Shown here one piece after another: positions 60,871 through 64,000 of a stretch of DNA of 64,000 nt. Position numbers and translations under genes: made by a program. The notes below the pieces were generated by a model. The model was not told the origin of the DNA, did no database searches, and saw nothing but the letters and a program-made list of their open reading frames with translations. The DNA is from Segatella copri DSM 18205 (GTDB lineage: Bacteria; Bacteroidota; Bacteroidia; Bacteroidales; Bacteroidaceae). The stretch is from positions 2,985,501-3,049,500 of the forward strand of contig NZ_CP102288.1 of NCBI RefSeq assembly GCF_025151535.1, given 5' to 3'. How positions within the stretch are numbered: position 1 is the first letter of the stretch; each line of letters begins with the position of its first letter.

Positions 60871-63243
60871 CTATTTTATGAGTTTTGTTTCGCCAGCCTT
60901 GAAATTTAATGCTTTCTGCTTACCGTTATACTTGACGGTCAGGTTTCCGGCATTCTTGCTGGTGATGGAAGCTTTGCTGACCTTTCCATTGTTCCATACG
61001 AGATTAATCTCGTAGTTTCCACGTGCTTTGATACCCTTAATTTCGCCTGCAGGCCATTCTTTAGGTAGAGCAGGAAGAAGATGCATAGTCTCGCCATCGC
61101 ATTGCATCAGCATCTCACATACGCCTGCTGTGCCTCCGAAGTTGCCATCTATCTGGAAAGGTGGGTGAGCATCGAAGAGATTTGGATAAGTTCCTCCTGA
61201 AGGGCGATTCTTCGGATTGTTGTAATTGCCCGGATGTACATAGTTAAGCAATTTCCTGATCATAGAATATGACTTGTCTGCTCTGTGCAGGCGAGCCCAT
61301 AAACTGATACGCCATCCTGTGCTCCAACCGGTAGAGAAGTCTCCTTTTATCTCAAGAGTCTTGGCAGCAGCTGCTGCTAAATCTGGAGTCTTATCTAATG
61401 AAATCTGATAGAATGGGTGTAAACCGAGAAGGTGTGACTGGTGGCGATGATGCCAATCCTGGTCATCCCAATCGTAATACCATTCCTGCAGATTACCGCG
61501 CTTTCCTATCTGATAAGGGTGCAGACGATTGATAGCATCCTGTAACTTTGCCTGATATGCTTGATCTATATCGAGAATCTGAGCACCTTTGAGTGTGTTT
61601 TTAAACAATTCTCTCAATATGGTAAGATCGGCAGTACCTCCATAGAAACTGCAGCCTTGATAGCCCTTGTCGGTGATATATTCTGCCTCAGGTGAAGTGC
61701 AAGGGGCAGTAAGCAGTTCGCCCGGTTTCTTCGGGTTCTCTATTATCCAGTCAAGCATGAAGTCTGCTGCACCTTTCATCAATGGATAGGCTGTCTGGCG
61801 TAGATATTCCTTATCGCGGGTGTAATCGTAGTGATCCCATAAGGTTTGTACAAGCCAGGCACCTCCCATGTTCCAGTTGCTCCACTTAGGACTCTCTTTC
61901 TTAGTTCCAACAGGATTGGTCATTGCCCATGCGTCTGTGTTGTGTCCACCGCACCAGCCATTTTCAATTCCATAATAGTGCTTTGCTGTATATTTTCCTG
62001 TTACAGACATGGCTTTCACCAGTCCGTCTACAGGCATTACAAGCTCAGACATGTTGGTTACCTCTGCTGGCCAATAGTTTTCTTCCAGGTTGATGTTGAT
62101 GGTGTAGTTTCCACGCCAAGGAGATTTTCGTGCCGGAGCCCAAAGTCCCTGGAGATTGGCAGGAATGCCTGGAGTTCTCGAACAGCTGATAAGAAGATAT
62201 CTTCCATATTGGAAATAGAGCATTTCCAGGTAAGGGTTTTGCTCTTCTTTCTCAGTGTAATCAAAGAGTTGCTGGTCGGTGGTTCGCTTGTTGTCGAACT
62301 TTGCTCCCTTGAGTGCAAACTTGGCACGGTTGAAGATGTTCTGATAATCGGTTATATGACGCTGTTTTAACTCTGGATAGGTATAGTTGACCAAGTGCCA
62401 GGCATTGTCGTTAACCTTTTCAATATATGGAGCCCCTTCTTTTACCGGATGCTTGTCGAATCCGTTGTAGCTGGTTTCATTCACTAAATAGATAACAGCT
62501 TCGCTTACGCCCTGCAGATGGAGGATAGAATCAGAGGCAGTAATGGTTCCGTCCTGGTTTTTGATGCTGAGGATGGAGCAGAAGTGGATACTGTTCTCAG
62601 GCTTTCCCATAGCATGGCCCGTGATGGTGAGTTGCTTATTGGAAGCTTTTACCTGATGAGGAATCAGAGAGGTGAGAGAGATGTCGCAGTTGATAGCTTT
62701 CTTCTGTGTAGCTGTCAGGTGAATGGCAATCATCTTGTCCGGATGTGATGCGAAATATTCTCGCTGGTATTGTATTCCCCCTCTTGTATAACTCAATGCT
62801 GCCGTAGCGTTGTCAAGGCTCAATTCACGCTTGTAGTTACTGAATTGTCCTTTATTTGCATCTTTGATATTGATGATGGCAAGTGGCTGATAGTATTCTG
62901 AATTGTGTCCTTGTACATGCAGTTGTAAAGAGTCGGCTGCCTTGTAATCTTCTTTGAACAGAGCCTCGCGAATCTTTGGTATCCATTTGTAGGCATCCCC
63001 TCCTTCCTCGCGATTGACAGGCTTTCCTGTCCACAAGGTGATGTCGTTGAGATAGATAGAGTCATTGTTGGCTCCACCATAGATCAATGCACCTAACTTA
63101 CCGTTACCGATAGGTAATGATTCTTCAAAGGCTGTAGCTGGCTTATTGTACCAAAGCTTCAGCGGTGGAATATTACTCTTTGGGACAGCCTGGAGTGTGC
63201 TTGCTGCAGAGAGTAATAGGCAAGAGATAAGTAAATGTTTCAT
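60871..63243 (-). CDS. GH95-family alpha-L-fucosidase (or alpha-L-galactosidase)
   Basis: 790 aa with signal peptide (to about STLQA). N-terminal beta domain (LWYNKPATAFEESLPIGNGKLGALIYGG), (alpha/alpha)6 barrel with QGLWAPARKSPWRGNYTININLEENYWPAEVTN, candidate acid Glu in TAPCTSPEAEY and base-activating Asp in FQIDGNFGGTAGVCEML, then a small beta domain. It hydrolyses terminal fucosyl or L-galactosyl residues of xyloglucan, pectin or host glycans. No clear promoter lies upstream; read-through from gyrB is possible. Confidence 0.93.
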   Translation of the reverse strand: MKHLLISCLLLSAASTLQAVPKSNIPPLKLWYNKPATAFEESLPIGNGKLGALIYGGANNDSIYLNDITLWTGKPVNREEGGDAYKWIPKIREALFKEDYKAADSLQLHVQGHNSEYYQPLAIINIKDANKGQFSNYKRELSLDNATAALSYTRGGIQYQREYFASHPDKMIAIHLTATQKKAINCDISLTSLIPHQVKASNKQLTITGHAMGKPENSIHFCSILSIKNQDGTITASDSILHLQGVSEAVIYLVNETSYNGFDKHPVKEGAPYIEKVNDNAWHLVNYTYPELKQRHITDYQNIFNRAKFALKGAKFDNKRTTDQQLFDYTEKEEQNPYLEMLYFQYGRYLLISCSRTPGIPANLQGLWAPARKSPWRGNYTININLEENYWPAEVTNMSELVMPVDGLVKAMSVTGKYTAKHYYGIENGWCGGHNTDAWAMTNPVGTKKESPKWSNWNMGGAWLVQTLWDHYDYTRDKEYLRQTAYPLMKGAADFMLDWIIENPKKPGELLTAPCTSPEAEYITDKGYQGCSFYGGTADLTILRELFKNTLKGAQILDIDQAYQAKLQDAINRLHPYQIGKRGNLQEWYYDWDDQDWHHRHQSHLLGLHPFYQISLDKTPDLAAAAAKTLEIKGDFSTGWSTGWRISLWARLHRADKSYSMIRKLLNYVHPGNYNNPKNRPSGGTYPNLFDAHPPFQIDGNFGGTAGVCEMLMQCDGETMHLLPALPKEWPAGEIKGIKARGNYEINLVWNNGKVSKASITSKNAGNLTVKYNGKQKALNFKAGETKLIK

Positions 63244-63274
63244 AAGTTGGTTTGTTGGGTTTTATATAAGCAGA

Positions 63275-63306
63275 GGCTGTGTCATTTATTGGCAAATGGC
63301 ACAGCC
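63275..63306. repeat. 13-bp hairpin between gyrB and GH95
   Basis: GGCTGTGTCATTT pairs with AAATGGCACAGCC (one G-U), 6-nt loop, no T-run. It may be a weak terminator of gyrB. Confidence 0.6.
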
Positions 63307-63331
63307 CCTTATGTAAATTAGTTGAATTGTC

Positions 63332-64000
63332 TTAAGCGTCGATGTTTGCGTATGTGGCATTCTGCTCGATAAATTCGCGGCGTGGTTCTACATCATCACC
63401 CATCAACATAGAGAAAATCTCATCAGCCTGGGCTGCGTTTTCAATAGTAACCTGCTTGAGCAAGCGTGTAGATGGGTCCATAGTAGTTTCCCAAAGCTGC
63501 TCTGGATTCATCTCACCCAAACCTTTGTATCGCTGGGTGTGGATATTCTTGTCTTCTACTCCATCTCCATACTTGTCGATGAATGCCTGGCGCTGCTGCT
63601 CTGTATAGCAATACTCGCTTACCTTGCTGCGATAAGTACACTTGTAGAGTGGTGGGGTAGCGATATACAGATGGCCTTCTTCAATAACCTTTGGCATGAA
63701 ACGATAGAAGAGAGTCATAATCAATGTGTCGATGTGAGAACCATCGACGTCGGCATCGGTCATGATGATAATCTTGTCGTAACGCAACTTGTCGGTATTA
63801 GCCTCCTTGCTGTCTTCGCCATCTACACCGAAGCGGACACCGATACTTTGGATGATGTTCATGACAGACTCAGCTTCGAATACCTTGTGCCACTGTACCT
63901 TTTCTACATTCAGAATCTTACCACGCAATGGGAGAATAGCCTGACGGAAACGGTCGCGACCCTGCTTGGCAGAACCACCGGCGGAATCACCCTCGACGAG
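63332..64000 (-). CDS. gyrB: DNA gyrase subunit B, C-terminal part (runs off window)
   Basis: The window holds the last 222 residues. The TOPRIM domain is intact: LVEGDSAGGSAKQGRDR at the window edge, LPLRGKILNVEK and the metal site IMTDADVDGSHI, then QRYKGLGEMNPEQLWETTMDPSTR and the C-terminal GDDVEPRREFIEQNA, which is GyrB rather than ParE wording. The ATPase half lies beyond base 64000. Subunit B of the ATP-driven negative supercoiling enzyme. Confidence 0.95.
   Translation of the reverse strand, partial: LVEGDSAGGSAKQGRDRFRQAILPLRGKILNVEKVQWHKVFEAESVMNIIQSIGVRFGVDGEDSKEANTDKLRYDKIIIMTDADVDGSHIDTLIMTLFYRFMPKVIEEGHLYIATPPLYKCTYRSKVSEYCYTEQQRQAFIDKYGDGVEDKNIHTQRYKGLGEMNPEQLWETTMDPSTRLLKQVTIENAAQADEIFSMLMGDDVEPRREFIEQNATYANIDA

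Overview
The window comes from a gut or rumen Bacteroidota, most likely a Prevotella/Segatella-type organism. The evidence is two SusC/SusD pairs, a one-protein hybrid two-component regulator, xylan- and pectin-type glycosidases, and many promoters of the Bacteroidota form TTTG-N19/20-TAnnTTTG with few Shine-Dalgarno sequences. No species can be fixed from the sequence alone. There is no rRNA, CRISPR array, integrase or phage module; one tRNA (Leu, CAA) and one complete insertion sequence are present.

Layout. 1-8.1 kb: the start of a GH28 pectinase-like gene, tRNA-Leu, a manC-type mannose-1-phosphate guanylyltransferase, a HIT protein, greA (with a hairpin in its leader), a Dna2-like nuclease-helicase and an AAA ATPase. 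8.2-14.3 kb: purine base salvage, with guanine deaminase, an NCS2 nucleobase permease and xanthine phosphoribosyltransferase. An IS1634-like element sits exactly between the deaminase stop codon and its terminator, and a YqiA-like hydrolase/HAD fusion lies between permease and xpt. 14.3-15.5 kb: an SGNH esterase.

15.5-22.9 kb is the accessory region. Short genes of mostly unknown function lie on the minus strand: DUF4160/DUF2442, a thioredoxin-like protein, a second DUF4160 operon, and a 47-aa ORF followed by an ADP-ribosyltransferase-like protein. They are separated by dispersed repeats. The best-conserved repeat joins a structured hairpin (terminator of one gene) to a complete promoter (for the next gene). 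A 66-nt tandem repeat, a TACGTC-rich promoter repeat, a shared ribosome-binding leader and an internally deleted ATPase pseudogene are also present. An AAA/PD-(D/E)XK gene lies on the plus strand.

22.9-28.9 kb: a susC-susD-lipoprotein locus of unknown glycan. 29-30.4 kb: an AAA_14/DUF4143 ATPase. 30.7-49.4 kb: a xylan utilisation locus. susC, susD and a decayed GH10 gene, plus GH67 alpha-glucuronidase and a GH35-like enzyme, are on the minus strand. The regulator at 40.3-44.2 kb is divergent from a plus-strand operon of SGNH esterase, GPH-type sugar symporter, GH10 xylanase and GH43. Together these would bind and import xylan fragments, remove acetyl and glucuronyl groups, and release xylose. 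The outer-membrane GH10 usually found with this susCD pair survives only as a scrambled remnant, while a second GH10 with a plain signal peptide is intact.

49.6-64 kb: an ABC exporter pair, trmB, a RhuM-Fic fusion, a GH3 beta-glycosidase, phosphoglycerate mutase, uracil-DNA glycosylase, a DUF3109 protein, a GH95 enzyme with a rhamnosidase-N-like companion, and the 3' part of gyrB. Several intergenic gaps hold self-complementary word repeats unique to each site.
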